Shown: positions 1 to 10,032, numbered from the stretch's first letter. The stretch: DNA of 64,000 bases from JABMPR01 sp964508765 (GCA_964508765.1 CAZDVD010000013.1:6248-70247); one strand, 5' to 3'. Made by a program: numbers and translations. Notes: generated by a model not told the origin, from the letters alone.

Positions 1-1266
1 TTTAGCCATACCATAGTCTACGGCGATGATAAAATTCTCATTCAGGGCGATCCTCAAACCACCACCATAGGCGACATGCAATACGTCGTCTCCCTCATTC
101 AGTCCATGAGTTGCTAGATTGGCATCTATTCCATATTCATATGGTGTAAGGACCTTGCCCATATCGGCAAAACCATTTAGTGCGAGATACAGATTTTGTC
201 CAGCGACCACACCGCGAAAGAACTTCCAGCGCATTTCCAGGTTTGCAAAGCCCGTCGAGGCACCAACGATTCTGTTTTTCAATATTCCGCGCAATGTTTT
301 TGATCCACCAAGTCCCTCTTGCATTTTGTAGCTGCTTTGGTAGTAGGGAAGCATGTAAAATGGAGGTTGATCTCCTATTGCACCTTGATATCCCAGTCTG
401 TAGGCGAAAGATAGATTCTTTTCAATGAGGGTGAAATATTGCCGATGAGTGAATGTCATCTGGGAAAAGGGTGTTTCCGTTCCCAGAAACTCTGGCGCAG
501 TTAAGAATAGAGCCTCAGTCCACATCCCACTCATGGGGTTGGCTTCCTGATCACGCGTATCGTAGACCAGACCTATTTTCACATAGTTGGTTGCACCACC
601 ATCCGCTTCTTCAGACGGGATAAGACCGTTTGCTGCATATTCATCATAGAGTCCATCAACATCTGGCAATTTGTCTTCATCATCTTGACCATCATTCAGT
701 TTGTCGAGGTCAATCCCACCGATGGTATTGTTTAAGAATCCTATTCCGGCAATTCCCCTCACACTGGGATGGAGAATCTGTTTCTGAAAATCAGTCGTAA
801 AACGAAATTGTTCACGAGCATGACGATAAAAAGCCCTGGAGATATATTCTGGATTTAACTCTGTCTCATCATCATCCAGATACTGTTTCTCATAAAGCTC
901 ATGGTACTCTGTCTGAGCACCATTAAATCCATAGAAGGGCAAGAGCTGCTCTGTAAAAAGACCTAGCTCAGCCGTGACGCGGATGTCTGCCGGCATGAGA
1001 TATTTGGAATCAAAAAAGATGGTGTTGATACCACCACCTTTGGTTGTTCGGGAAAGCTCCGTATAAATTGAGAACAAGTAATCTGGATACAATGAACCAT
1101 CACCATAGTGAAAGGGCTGTACAATGATTCCATAGGTGAAACCGTTGTCTGAATTATATGCAATTGCCGGGACACCGCCCCAGCTCCAACCAGACTTACC
1201 TTGCTCTTCAGCCACCAGATTCAGGCTTAGTCCTAATACACATAACAATACAAAGATCTTTCTCAT
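1..1266 (-). CDS. Omp85/BamA-like outer-membrane barrel protein, 3' end off the window
   Basis: This reading frame opens with an ATG at 1266 and has no stop before the left edge, giving 422 residues of an incomplete protein. The start follows a GGAGG-type ribosome site and encodes a signal peptide (MRKIFVLLCVLGLSLNLVAE). The rest alternates short aromatic and polar stretches typical of beta strands, with features seen in the surface-antigen (D15/Omp85) barrel domain: YGIIVQPF near the start, YDTRDQEANPMSG and GLGGSKTLRGILKNRIVG later, and AYGGGLRIALNENF before the edge. There is no room for POTRA domains, so it is a barrel-only member, perhaps for lipid or protein export, and not the essential BamA. 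The gene is followed on the same strand beyond the window. The family call is from motif memory. Confidence 0.72.
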   Translation of the reverse strand, partial: MRKIFVLLCVLGLSLNLVAEEQGKSGWSWGGVPAIAYNSDNGFTYGIIVQPFHYGDGSLYPDYLFSIYTELSRTTKGGGINTIFFDSKYLMPADIRVTAELGLFTEQLLPFYGFNGAQTEYHELYEKQYLDDDETELNPEYISRAFYRHAREQFRFTTDFQKQILHPSVRGIAGIGFLNNTIGGIDLDKLNDGQDDEDKLPDVDGLYDEYAANGLIPSEEADGGATNYVKIGLVYDTRDQEANPMSGMWTEALFLTAPEFLGTETPFSQMTFTHRQYFTLIEKNLSFAYRLGYQGAIGDQPPFYMLPYYQSSYKMQEGLGGSKTLRGILKNRIVGASTGFANLEMRWKFFRGVVAGQNLYLALNGFADMGKVLTPYEYGIDANLATHGLNEGDDVLHVAYGGGLRIALNENFIIAVDYGMAK

Positions 1267-1291
1267 CTCACGAACCTCCAAAATATTAATG

Positions 1292-2497
1292 CTAGTTCAA
1301 AAGACTTTCCAGGCGCCACGTCATTTCCCTGACAAAGTCTTTGTCTGGATCAAATCCCACGATCTTGTAACGGATTTTTCCTTGTGGTCCTATTATAAAC
1401 AGACTTGGGATACCTTCCACACCAAATTTTTCCGCAGTGCCATCAGAAAAAGCCACTGGAAATGTGAATTTCATTTCTTCAACATAGGGTTTAACCTTTT
1501 GCTTTTCCTGGTCTGTGGAGGCGGCCACAAAAACAATGCGGGGATCATTTTTGTAGAGTTCATAGAATGCCTGGAATTCAGGCAATTCACGGCGACAAGG
1601 ACTACACCAGGTAGCCCAGAAGTCCACGAAGACAGCTTTGCCAAGCATATTGGCATTATTTAATGATCTTCCATTAAAATCTGTAATTTGGAAGGGTGGC
1701 GCCTGGATATCAAAGACTTCAGATAAAACCTCTTCCTTCCGACGCTCCTGCAGACTTTCCTGCATATCATTTATAAATTTCTGGGGATCATCGTCAGGGT
1801 GAATTTTGCTATAGAGCTCTTTCACTTTCTGAATGAGCAGGGCCTGGTTAGGAGCCAATCCCAGAGCCGTGATATAATCTTCCAAGGCACCTTCCAGGTT
1901 ATTTTGGGTTTCTAAAATCAAGCCACGGCGCAGCAGAACTTCAGGTTGCTCGAGGTAACTCAGAGCCAAGTCGTAGGCTTCCAATGCCTTTTCACTTTCA
2001 TCCAATTTCTCAAAAATCGTGGCTTGAGTAGCATATATCATTGAACCCAGTTCATCTCGCCACTTCAGGGTCTCTTCATGCGTTTTGAATTTGGCTATGG
2101 TATAATCCATAACGGCGGGAGCATTATTGAAGAGCATCATCTGGTTGGCCATAATGGAGCACAATTGGTTTCCAAAGGCAATTTGATCAGTCAATTCCAG
2201 GATACCATTTTCAGGATAATTTTTAAGTAATTCAAAGCGTTCCAGGAAACGGGCTTCATCCTGCTCCATAATGGAACGCTCAGCAGATCGTACCAAGGTC
2301 ATGCCTGCGGCATATTCTTCAGGATAATTCTTACTCAACTCATAGCTGAAGTCCATCCAGACCTCATATTCCAATTCCTGGGCAACGGTATCCACCAGAA
2401 CCCGGAACCTCTCAGGTGATATTTCAGCTTCCTTCTCACAAAAGGTTAACAACATGGTCAGCCCAATGATGAGCACTAGCACGAATCTTATTTTCAT
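1292..2497 (-). CDS. TlpA-like thioredoxin-fold lipoprotein with TPR-like middle
   Basis: A 401-residue lipoprotein: hydrophobic leader with a lipobox ending at Cys20 (LLTFC), so it should be anchored in a membrane facing the periplasm. The middle, about residues 160-235, looks like tetratricopeptide helices (ALEAYDLALSYLEQPE, GALEDYITALGLAPNQ). The last 130 residues form a TlpA/ResA-type thioredoxin domain with the redox pair in WATWCSPC (Cys298, Cys301) and the cis-proline region GIPSLFII. Members of this family reduce disulfides or deliver electrons to periplasmic partners, for example in cytochrome c maturation; the partner here is not evident. It lies 25 bases upstream of the barrel gene and may share its transcript. 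Confidence 0.85.
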   Translation of the reverse strand: MKIRFVLVLIIGLTMLLTFCEKEAEISPERFRVLVDTVAQELEYEVWMDFSYELSKNYPEEYAAGMTLVRSAERSIMEQDEARFLERFELLKNYPENGILELTDQIAFGNQLCSIMANQMMLFNNAPAVMDYTIAKFKTHEETLKWRDELGSMIYATQATIFEKLDESEKALEAYDLALSYLEQPEVLLRRGLILETQNNLEGALEDYITALGLAPNQALLIQKVKELYSKIHPDDDPQKFINDMQESLQERRKEEVLSEVFDIQAPPFQITDFNGRSLNNANMLGKAVFVDFWATWCSPCRRELPEFQAFYELYKNDPRIVFVAASTDQEKQKVKPYVEEMKFTFPVAFSDGTAEKFGVEGIPSLFIIGPQGKIRYKIVGFDPDKDFVREMTWRLESLLN

Positions 2498-2528
2498 TAC
2501 ATCCTCTTTTCTATCATTTCAATATTGC

Positions 2529-3479
2529 TTAAAATTGTGTCAAATATTTAAATACAGTGGGAGCCATCCAAGACCTTCCATATTGATCTGCAAATCCCAC
2601 ATGTCCCCCTTGATCAGTCAAGAATGTGGTTACGTTTCCCACTGATTGATGCGGCATCGATGCTTCGGGCACAAATGGATCATCCCTTGAGGCCAGATAA
2701 AGTGTGGGCACAGGGATATCCTTCAAACAGTTTTTTGAACTCATTTCAGCATAATAGTGAGAAGCATCTCTAAAGCCATGGATAGGGGCCGTAGCGGCAT
2801 TGTCCAGATCCCAGAAGGTCTTGGCTTTGGCCAGCTCAATAGCCATACTGTCATCAGCGATTATTTCTGCTTTGAGGTGATATTTTTCCAGGAGGGTCCT
2901 GCGGAATCTGGCTACATAGACCCGACTAAAGCCTTTGCTCATAAAATCTGCTGATGCACCCAGATCGAGAGGTGTTGAAATGATGGCAGCTGCCTTCACA
3001 CGTTCCTCAGAATTTCCTTTGGCCAGGTAATGGGCAATCTGACTTCCGCCAAGAGAGATACCCAGAAGATACACCTTTTGATTGATTCCCATGGCAGGCA
3101 ATCTTTTATCCAGAAAATACTCTATATCCTGATAGAAACCGGCATGGTAGAATTGTCTGCGTCTGTTGATGAGACCCCCACAGCTGCGCATATGTAGCAC
3201 AACGCCACGCCATCCTCGTTTACTGCACTCGTTCATGAACAGACGGGCATAACGACTATGTGAACTCCCCTCCATCCCATGAACAAGCACCACAAGCGGG
3301 GCTTCAGGCTCAGCGTCAACCCAATCTGCGGCAATGATGTCACCATCTGGAAGATTCAGAATCTCGCGCCGATAATTCGGCAACTTGACAGACATCAGCA
3401 GGGAAGCAAAAACGGATTGAAAATGGCCATTGGGCAGCCAGCCAGCAGGTTTAAAAGGGCTTGGTTGAAATTTCTTCAT
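2529..3479 (-). CDS. YheT-type alpha/beta hydrolase
   Basis: I chose the ATG at 3479 because the family normally begins just before the segment FKPAGWLPNGHFQSV; an upstream in-frame extension to 3566 shows no family features. The 316-residue product has the hydrolase core: oxyanion-hole VHGMEG (residues 67-72), nucleophile elbow GISLGG with Ser142, a late acidic loop SRDDPFVP and the catalytic His in QGGHVGF. The YheT branch covers poorly defined carboxylesterases acting on lipophilic esters. It has no signal peptide, so it is cytoplasmic. It is transcribed in the same direction as the TlpA-like gene downstream (31 bases apart), perhaps together. Confidence 0.85.
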   Translation of the reverse strand: MKKFQPSPFKPAGWLPNGHFQSVFASLLMSVKLPNYRREILNLPDGDIIAADWVDAEPEAPLVVLVHGMEGSSHSRYARLFMNECSKRGWRGVVLHMRSCGGLINRRRQFYHAGFYQDIEYFLDKRLPAMGINQKVYLLGISLGGSQIAHYLAKGNSEERVKAAAIISTPLDLGASADFMSKGFSRVYVARFRRTLLEKYHLKAEIIADDSMAIELAKAKTFWDLDNAATAPIHGFRDASHYYAEMSSKNCLKDIPVPTLYLASRDDPFVPEASMPHQSVGNVTTFLTDQGGHVGFADQYGRSWMAPTVFKYLTQF

Positions 3480-3550
3480 CGATTTGAAAATAGTCGTCAA
3501 AGGTCTTGAGGCAACCCTGTATAAAAATTGAATACTTCCAGGTGAGTTGA

Positions 3551-3916
3551 TTGCGTTTTGCACCAATTCCTTTCAGGGCAGATGGTTCAACGGAAATTCA
3601 TAGTGATTTTCTCACCACCAATCTGAGCATTCCAAATGTTCTTGAAATCAGCCAGGCTTACCCAAATCCGTTCAGCCATGGCACAACCATTCCCGTGACG
3701 GTAGGTAACGCAGGATTTTATATCCTCAGTATTTTTAATACCAGAAGACAGGTGGTCTTCTCCAAAGCTAATTCGATGGACGTCAGGGGAAAATTTAATT
3801 TTCTCTGGTCAGGCCAGGATAGCCATGGGAATGACTTGAATTCAGGAAGTTATATATATCAGATTAGAAGTGGCTCTGCAAATATAGCAGCTGGTAAACT
3901 CCTGATGCTCAAATAG
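3551..3916 (+). pseudogene. Orphan type IX-like C-terminal sorting domain fragment
   Basis: The 121-residue frame is nearly all one domain: ISQAYPNPFSHGTTIPV followed by strand-like FYILSIFNTRRQVVF, LNSGSYIYQIRSG and a basic end (AAGKLLMLK). This is the C-terminal FlgD/sorting-type domain that normally ends secreted proteins of several hundred residues. Here nothing precedes it: a stop codon lies immediately upstream of the TTG start and the minus-strand hydrolase occupies the adjacent DNA. It has no signal peptide. The best reading is the surviving 3' end of a secreted-protein gene whose body was lost. It ends two bases before the convergent desulfurase gene. Confidence 0.6.
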
Positions 3917-3918
3917 GT

Positions 3919-5406
3919 TTACTTCCCTAAATACTGATCCACAGCTCCCACAATATTAAAGATCGCTTCATTGTCTACCTGGTAGGAAGTATTTACATAG
4001 TCATTTTCAGCGTTGACTACATATTCTTTCTCAAAAGTCTCACCATTTTGAATAATTTCCTTCAGGGCTGATATCAGCAATTCCGCATCTTCCATGGTTG
4101 AATACAGACCAAAACTAGCTCTAACCATGCCGGCTTTACGCATAAATTCTGGACTCATATTAATAAAATCGATTTCTCCAAATTCAGCTTCCAGATCCAC
4201 TGACATCATTTCCTTGACATAGGGATGGGCACAAAAGCACTGATTTCTCACAGCAATATTGAAATAATCGTTCAGAAGCGCAGCGACAAGGCCATGATCC
4301 ATTCCTCGAACATTAAAGGAAATTGAAGCAGCCCGGGGACAAACCTCCAGGTTAGAACCACCGTAGATCAGAATTTCTGGAATATCTGCCATGCCTCGGA
4401 TGGCTACTTCTAATACTTTATCCTCCTCTTCCATGAGGGTTTGCATGCCAATGCGATCAAGAATCTCAATGGTGGTAGCCAGGGCAATGGCACCGGGGAT
4501 GTTGGGGGTTCCTGCCTCCTCCCTGTCAGGGAATGTTTCTTTCACTGTATAGCGATCCTCCAATACGCGTTCCACCATACCCCCACCTACTTCTTCAGGC
4601 TCAATAGCAAGCAAGTGATCCTTGCGCGCGACCACGACCCCGGGTGATCCAGGTGTGTAGGTTTTATGACCGGAGAAGACGAGGGCATCAATACAGGCAT
4701 CAGGATCATCAGGATAAAACATTTTAGTGGGAAGGTGTGCCACACTCTGGGCGCCGTCCACCATGAGGAGTGCACCATGTTTATGAGCGAGGCGAGCGAT
4801 ATCATGGATGGGATTTATAATCCCGGTCACGTTGCTTACAGCAGTTATGGAAACATAGGCAATCTTGCCAGCCCCTTTTTGAAGGGCTTCTTCCAATTTT
4901 GGAATACTGATACACATCTTGTTCTCATCCAGACCGTCTATGGGCACATGATAAACATGTTTCATATGCTTACGATGGGGCAAGTCATTAGAGTGATGTT
5001 CCATGATGGAAATGATGGCAGTGTCCTTCTCAGGACGCACATCGCGGAAGACACGTGCCATTCTATTGATACCAGCAGTCGTACCTGATCCAGTGAAAAA
5101 GCAGGTATATATTTCAGGATCTGCACCGAGGAAGGACAGTATCCTTTCATGGGCCCAGGCGTAAGCAGCAGTGGATATATGAGCGGAGTGATGGAGCTTG
5201 CTATGTGTGTTGGAATAATGCTTCATGAAATCTGCAGTGATGTTTGCCGCTGGGCGCAGCATGAGTGAGCTGGCCGTGGAATCCAGATAAATTCTTCTGG
5301 TTTTCTCACCATGTACCGTTTCGTATAGAGTATCCAGACCAATAAAATCTGAACGAATTTTATCTAGGAGTGCTTTGCCAGTTACAGATTTTTCAGATGA
5401 TCTCAT
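3919..5406 (-). CDS. Class V aminotransferase, cysteine desulfurase-like (SufS/NifS group)
   Basis: The ATG at 5406 is preferred because it follows GGGAG at good spacing; a TTG at 5442 would add 12 residues. The 495-residue protein has the class V PLP fold: MEHHSND (about 136), DGAQSVAH (217-224, cofactor-binding Asp) and the Schiff-base lysine in SGHKTYTPGSPG (Lys248). A cysteine-bearing loop, RNQCFCAHP, lies in the C-terminal third where SufS-type enzymes carry their persulfide Cys, but alignment is needed to equate them. It is larger than housekeeping SufS (about 400 residues), with an extended C-terminus. No suf or isc genes are adjacent, so the role could be sulfur transfer or a lyase on another cysteine-like substrate. 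Confidence 0.8.
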   Translation of the reverse strand: MRSSEKSVTGKALLDKIRSDFIGLDTLYETVHGEKTRRIYLDSTASSLMLRPAANITADFMKHYSNTHSKLHHSAHISTAAYAWAHERILSFLGADPEIYTCFFTGSGTTAGINRMARVFRDVRPEKDTAIISIMEHHSNDLPHRKHMKHVYHVPIDGLDENKMCISIPKLEEALQKGAGKIAYVSITAVSNVTGIINPIHDIARLAHKHGALLMVDGAQSVAHLPTKMFYPDDPDACIDALVFSGHKTYTPGSPGVVVARKDHLLAIEPEEVGGGMVERVLEDRYTVKETFPDREEAGTPNIPGAIALATTIEILDRIGMQTLMEEEDKVLEVAIRGMADIPEILIYGGSNLEVCPRAASISFNVRGMDHGLVAALLNDYFNIAVRNQCFCAHPYVKEMMSVDLEAEFGEIDFINMSPEFMRKAGMVRASFGLYSTMEDAELLISALKEIIQNGETFEKEYVVNAENDYVNTSYQVDNEAIFNIVGAVDQYLGK

Positions 5407-5511
5407 TCTTGAACTCCCAATTGATATTTCATGAATTGACAAGCCATGTTAGGCCTGAGTATACTCTAGCACAGGCATGACAAATTATTGCAGTTCCTCG
5501 TGATTCGTAAT

Positions 5512-5545
5512 AAAAAAGAGGAGGCCATCCAATGGACCGCCCCCA
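5512..5545 (-). terminator. Hairpin with U-tract after the broken Omp28-like gene
   Basis: Read on the minus strand this is a GC-rich imperfect stem (GGTCCAT against ATGGCC, with flanking G and C runs) followed by six T residues. It lies about 28 bases after the stop at 5573, as expected for an intrinsic terminator. Confidence 0.6.
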
Positions 5546-5572
5546 GGTAATACTATATGAATTAAATAATAT

Positions 5573-6799
5573 CTATTTAAGCAGCATCATTTTTACGATT
5601 TGATCTGAACCTGCAACAGTAATACAGGCAAAATAGATACCGGTTTCAACTGCCTGGGATGAAGCGTCGGTGCCATTCCATTGGTAGTGGTAGGTATCAG
5701 GTGCAAGTTCTGACTGAACCAGACTATTCACTTCCTGTCCAAGAATATCATAAATGGTCAGGGTGACGAAACCATGAGTGGGAATCCCAAACTCAATGGT
5801 AGTCAATGGGTTGAATGGGTTTGGATAATTCTGCTTCAGGTTGAGCATTTGTGGAATTTGATACTCATCAACGCGTGTAGGACTAGGATCGTAGAAACCA
5901 GTTCTCTGGAAGTTACCACGTGCTGTCGACCAGTAAGAACCAGCAGCTGATAATGTTTTGAGATTGATTATGGTAAGGTCATTATCTGTTCCTACCACGA
6001 TTTCCAGAGTTCCATCTTGACTTAGATCTGCCACGGTTGGTGTACCGCGAACGGGTCCATCCATTGGAATTGGGAAAAGTCCAAAGTGACTGCCATCAAT
6101 ATTGAAGATATACAGTTCGCTTGAATTTGAACCCACAATGATTTCAGGTACTTCATCATTGTCAACAACAACGGAACAGAAAAGTCAACTTGTTCCACTG
6201 ATTGTAGACCCTCTGCTAATGTGATGGTTGTTCCTGATGAGCTGGGAAACATATCGCGCATGACATTTTCGTGATCGGGATAGCCATTGCTACCCATATA
6301 GTACAGGCCATCTTGAACCAAAACCACGTGAAGGGTATAGGTTCCATTTACACCGGTTTCAGGATCAAGGGTAACGAGAAGACTTTCATTGCCACTCTGA
6401 TAATCAAAGTTACCGGCCAGGCTTAGAGCGAGAGGTGCAGTGGTTGCAGCATTGGTCAAAATGTGATTCTGCCAAGTTGTAGTGCTACCGCCATCCGTTA
6501 CACCATCAATAGTCATCCATGGAACCCATTGGACAGAATAGTATGTCTGTCGAGCATTTCCATCGGCACTATTGTAAGTGTAATGGATCGGTTCCAGACC
6601 ACGACATGTGGTAGTTAATTTGTGTGTGAGTTGTAGGATTATTTTGTTGGAACACGTCCAACTGAGACCCTGCGGGTCCACATGAAGGTCAGCCAGCATT
6701 GGTAAAATATTCGGCTAATACCAGTCTTTCGGCAGTATGCCCAAGTGCGAATAATGCAAGCAGTATCATCACTACGCTTGCACTTCTGTTTTTGATCAT
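5573..6799 (-). pseudogene. Omp28-like secreted protein, disrupted; in-frame TGA at a redox-Cys position
   Basis: The start at 6799 follows GGAGAG and encodes a signal peptide, then ERLVLAEYFTNAG, a TGA (6691-6689) and PSCGPAG. Omp28-like/thiol proteins usually have Cys where the TGA falls, so the motif would be UxxC or a mutated CxxC. The frame then closes; the continuing Omp28 homology (YYSVQWVPWMTIDGV and onward) sits in a second frame from about 6585, and near 6165 homology returns to the first frame with FG-GAP-like DNDEVPEIIVG repeats and a C-terminal sorting domain (QNYPNPFNPLTTIEF, ending KMMLLK). So there are two frame changes plus the TGA, and an abrupt junction suggesting an internal deletion. 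The simplest view is a decaying gene; assembly error or selenocysteine are alternatives. Confidence 0.6.
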
Positions 6800-6931
6800 A
6801 ATCTCTCCATTTGAATATTATTACTTGCCAGAGTACAGCATGTCATTAGCTAGAAAATCAAGGGGCTCTGCGCCACCACAAAGCCCTTTGTAAAACATTT
6901 GTTAACAAACTTTAATAAATCTGATGAATGC

Positions 6932-9900
6932 CTATGTAGAGGCCTCCAGTTTTTTCCTCTCAGCGCGGCTCTCAATCAATGAATACAGAACTGGCACTAC
7001 AATGAGTGTTAAGAAAGATGAAACCGCCAGACCAAAGATCAGACTTACTGCCAGAGGTCTCCAATATTCGGCTCCACCCGCCAGATTCAAACTCAGGGGA
7101 ATCATACCTGCCAGTGTCGTCACTGTTGTCAGAATGATCGGCCGCAGTCTGTTCCTGCCAGCTTTAATTAACGCTTCGCGAACCAGCAAGCCCTCCCTGC
7201 GCAAATCGTTTACATAGGAAATGAGAACAATGGCGTCATTCACCACAACTCCCATGAGGGCAACCACTCCAAAGAAAGCCATGATGCCAAAAGGAACGCG
7301 GGTAATCATGAGTCCAAAGATAACACCGATAAAAGATAATGGGATGGCCAGACCGATGATCAAGGGTTGTTTGATGGATTGAAACTGAGCGCTGAGAATG
7401 ATCATGATGATGATAAATCCAATGATCATGGCTCTTCCCAGACTGACAAATGACTTAGTAGCCTCATCCTGAATTCCTCCATACTCTACGGTGACCCCAT
7501 TGGGTACAGCCAGTTTAGCCAGGAAGGGATCCATACGCCGACGAATATCAGTGGCATCCACTCCCTTGGCCAGGTCGCAGGAAACTGAAATATTGCGCTT
7601 GAAATCCTGGTGTTTGATGAGCGATTCACTACTGCCCAGCTCCAGGGAGGCAACATTCTCAAAAGGAATCATCTGACCCATCTGGTTCATGATATTCAGA
7701 TTTCGAATGGCATCGACCGCATCATCACCGTCTGTGTCCAAGCGAACCACCACGGGAATATCCTCGAGACCATCTGTATAGGTGGTTGCCTCCAGGCCGA
7801 TCATGGCTGCAGCCAGCGTATTGCTAATCTCTTGACTGGAAAGTCCATAACTGGCGGCACGATCATGATCCACCACTGCCTGAAACTCAGTTCTGCGGAC
7901 ACCCAGACTGGATTCTACATTCAAAGCTCCCTCAACAGTTGCCAGATTCCGTTTGATCTGTTCAGCCACAAATCCAAGGGCATCAAGATCATCACCACTT
8001 ACATCGATAACCACATTACTGGCAATGGGAGGGCCTTCAGCGATGGTTTGAAGCGTAATGCTAACTCCTGGCCAACGCGATAGCTTGGCATCCATGACCT
8101 CCATCAAATCTTCGACAGATGTATCACGATCCCGTGCATCCACAAGATCCACATTAATTTGACCAATTTCAGCTCCCTTGCCCCCACCCTGAGCTACGCG
8201 CAGATTCTGCACACCACTTTCACCAACGGTGGAGACAATTCGATCGACTTCATCGAAGCTTAATAAATATTCTTCGACAACTTTCACCACAGAATCCGTA
8301 TAATCGAGTTGGCTGCCGGCCGGTGTGTTAATATCGACAATAATCCTGGGTTTGGGTACTTTGGGGAAAATTTGCAGCTTCACCAGCTTGGTATCGCTGA
8401 CTGTAGAAATACCTACGATAGCGATGGACATGAAGAAAACGACTGTGATACCAGCGATCACAAGGAGTCTATGGTTCAAGGCTATGTTCACCATTCTGGT
8501 ATAGAGACGCTTGCCGATCCATTCACCACTGAGCATGCCGGCTCGTTTCGTGACCGTCATCATTTTTGACGCCAGAACAGGAATGAGGAAATGATCTGCC
8601 AGAAAAGCCCCAAACAGACTAAATATCACCACTTTGGGAATCACTGATAAAAACTGACCCATAGTCCCTGACATGTAAATGATGGGCGCAAAAGCTACCA
8701 TGGTTGTCAATACTGATGTTAAAATGGGGATACCCACCTCATCAACGGACTGCATGGCGGCTGCCTTCCGGCTCAAGCCTTCCTCCATATGTCGATAAGT
8801 TGACTCTGCTACAATAATGGCTCCATCCACAACAACACCCAGCACGATAATCAGACCAAACATGGAGATACTGGTCCTGGCTAAATCGAAAACATACATC
8901 GCAGGGAAGGAGGTCATGAGTGCAAAGGGCAAAGCCAGGGATACAATCAGGGCATTTTTAAATCCGATTCCTGCGAAGAGTACAATAATGACAAATAAGA
9001 TTCCCCAGGCAGCATTTTGATTTAACTGACTGGTTTGCTTTCCAATGTCTGTGGCCTGTCTGGCTGTATAGGCATATTGCATTCCCGTCGGGAATTTTTC
9101 AGCCAGTTTATTAACAACCGCTTCAATATTTTCAGTGGTTTCCACAATGTGAGCTCCGGTTCTCTTTGAAATAAGGAGCGTTACACTGTTTTCTTTCTGA
9201 TAGCGAGAATAGCTGGAGGGTATCTCAAATCCATCGGTGATGGTTCCCACATCACGAATTCGTTTTACATTGCCTGATTGATCGACACCCAGGATGGTAT
9301 TTTCAATATCATTGATCTCTGCATACTTGCCCACTGTTCGAACAAAAATATCCTGTCCCTTGAGCTTCACTGTCCCACCGGGAAAGTTTATATTGCTCTT
9401 TCTCAGAGCCATGAGTACCTGGGGGATGCTGAGATTGTTTGCCAATAGTAGATTGGGATCAACGTCAATGGCGATTTCACGTTCTTCTCCACCAAACATC
9501 TCTACCTGATTGACACCCGATATTCGTGTGAGTTGATCCTTGATCAGCTCAGCCTGTTTCCGTAATTCATGGGGAGTGAATTCACCATAAATATTCAAAA
9601 TACTTATGGGGATATCTGCAAAATCAATATCAGTGACGGTTACATTTTCGATTTCATCCCTAAGCTCAGGGATGGCCTCGTTTACCCTTTCCTTCAGATC
9701 ATCAATACTCTTCTCAAGGTCCGCTTCAGGTGAAAACTTGATGGTGATGAATCCCACGTTTTGCAGGGCATAAGCCGTGATATCATCAACATCCTGCAAT
9801 TGAGCCAATTTTTCCTCAATGGGTTTGATGATTTCAGTTTCCACCTCCGAGGGTGCTGCCCCAACATAGGTTGCAGAAACAAAGGCATAGGGAATATCTA

Positions 9901-10018
9901 TTCTTGGGATCAACTCCAGGGGAAGAATGAAATAGGCAGTGATACTGGCAATAAATATACCCAGAGAAGCAAATAAAACGGTCTTGGGGTGATTGATGGC
10001 CTGTTTTGATATTTTCAT
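6932..10018 (-). CDS. RND-family efflux transporter, inner-membrane pump subunit
   Basis: The 1028-residue length, N-terminal transmembrane helix followed by a large periplasmic region, and a second half repeating this layout are those of HAE1/AcrB-type RND pumps. Recognisable segments include the start (PLELIPRIDIPYAFVSATY), GAAPSEVETEIIKPIEE, the TM4 region VVDGAIIVAESTYRHMEEG, the loop with PILTSVLTTMVAFAPI, and the C-terminal VVNDAIVLISYVNDLRREG with RLRPIILTTVTTLAGM. These pumps export drugs, lipids or other amphiphiles using proton flow. It is the last gene of a tetR-tolC-adaptor-pump operon, 14 bases after the adaptor. The substrate cannot be read from sequence. Confidence 0.95.
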   Translation of the reverse strand: MKISKQAINHPKTVLFASLGIFIASITAYFILPLELIPRIDIPYAFVSATYVGAAPSEVETEIIKPIEEKLAQLQDVDDITAYALQNVGFITIKFSPEADLEKSIDDLKERVNEAIPELRDEIENVTVTDIDFADIPISILNIYGEFTPHELRKQAELIKDQLTRISGVNQVEMFGGEEREIAIDVDPNLLLANNLSIPQVLMALRKSNINFPGGTVKLKGQDIFVRTVGKYAEINDIENTILGVDQSGNVKRIRDVGTITDGFEIPSSYSRYQKENSVTLLISKRTGAHIVETTENIEAVVNKLAEKFPTGMQYAYTARQATDIGKQTSQLNQNAAWGILFVIIVLFAGIGFKNALIVSLALPFALMTSFPAMYVFDLARTSISMFGLIIVLGVVVDGAIIVAESTYRHMEEGLSRKAAAMQSVDEVGIPILTSVLTTMVAFAPIIYMSGTMGQFLSVIPKVVIFSLFGAFLADHFLIPVLASKMMTVTKRAGMLSGEWIGKRLYTRMVNIALNHRLLVIAGITVVFFMSIAIVGISTVSDTKLVKLQIFPKVPKPRIIVDINTPAGSQLDYTDSVVKVVEEYLLSFDEVDRIVSTVGESGVQNLRVAQGGGKGAEIGQINVDLVDARDRDTSVEDLMEVMDAKLSRWPGVSITLQTIAEGPPIASNVVIDVSGDDLDALGFVAEQIKRNLATVEGALNVESSLGVRRTEFQAVVDHDRAASYGLSSQEISNTLAAAMIGLEATTYTDGLEDIPVVVRLDTDGDDAVDAIRNLNIMNQMGQMIPFENVASLELGSSESLIKHQDFKRNISVSCDLAKGVDATDIRRRMDPFLAKLAVPNGVTVEYGGIQDEATKSFVSLGRAMIIGFIIIMIILSAQFQSIKQPLIIGLAIPLSFIGVIFGLMITRVPFGIMAFFGVVALMGVVVNDAIVLISYVNDLRREGLLVREALIKAGRNRLRPIILTTVTTLAGMIPLSLNLAGGAEYWRPLAVSLIFGLAVSSFLTLIVVPVLYSLIESRAERKKLEAST

Positions 10019-10032
10019 GAAGGCATCCTTCC

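Noticed and set aside
2529..3566. Longer start of the YheT-like hydrolase at 3566
   Set aside because: The extra 29 residues show no family match and would overlap the sorting-domain fragment; the ATG at 3479 fits the family.
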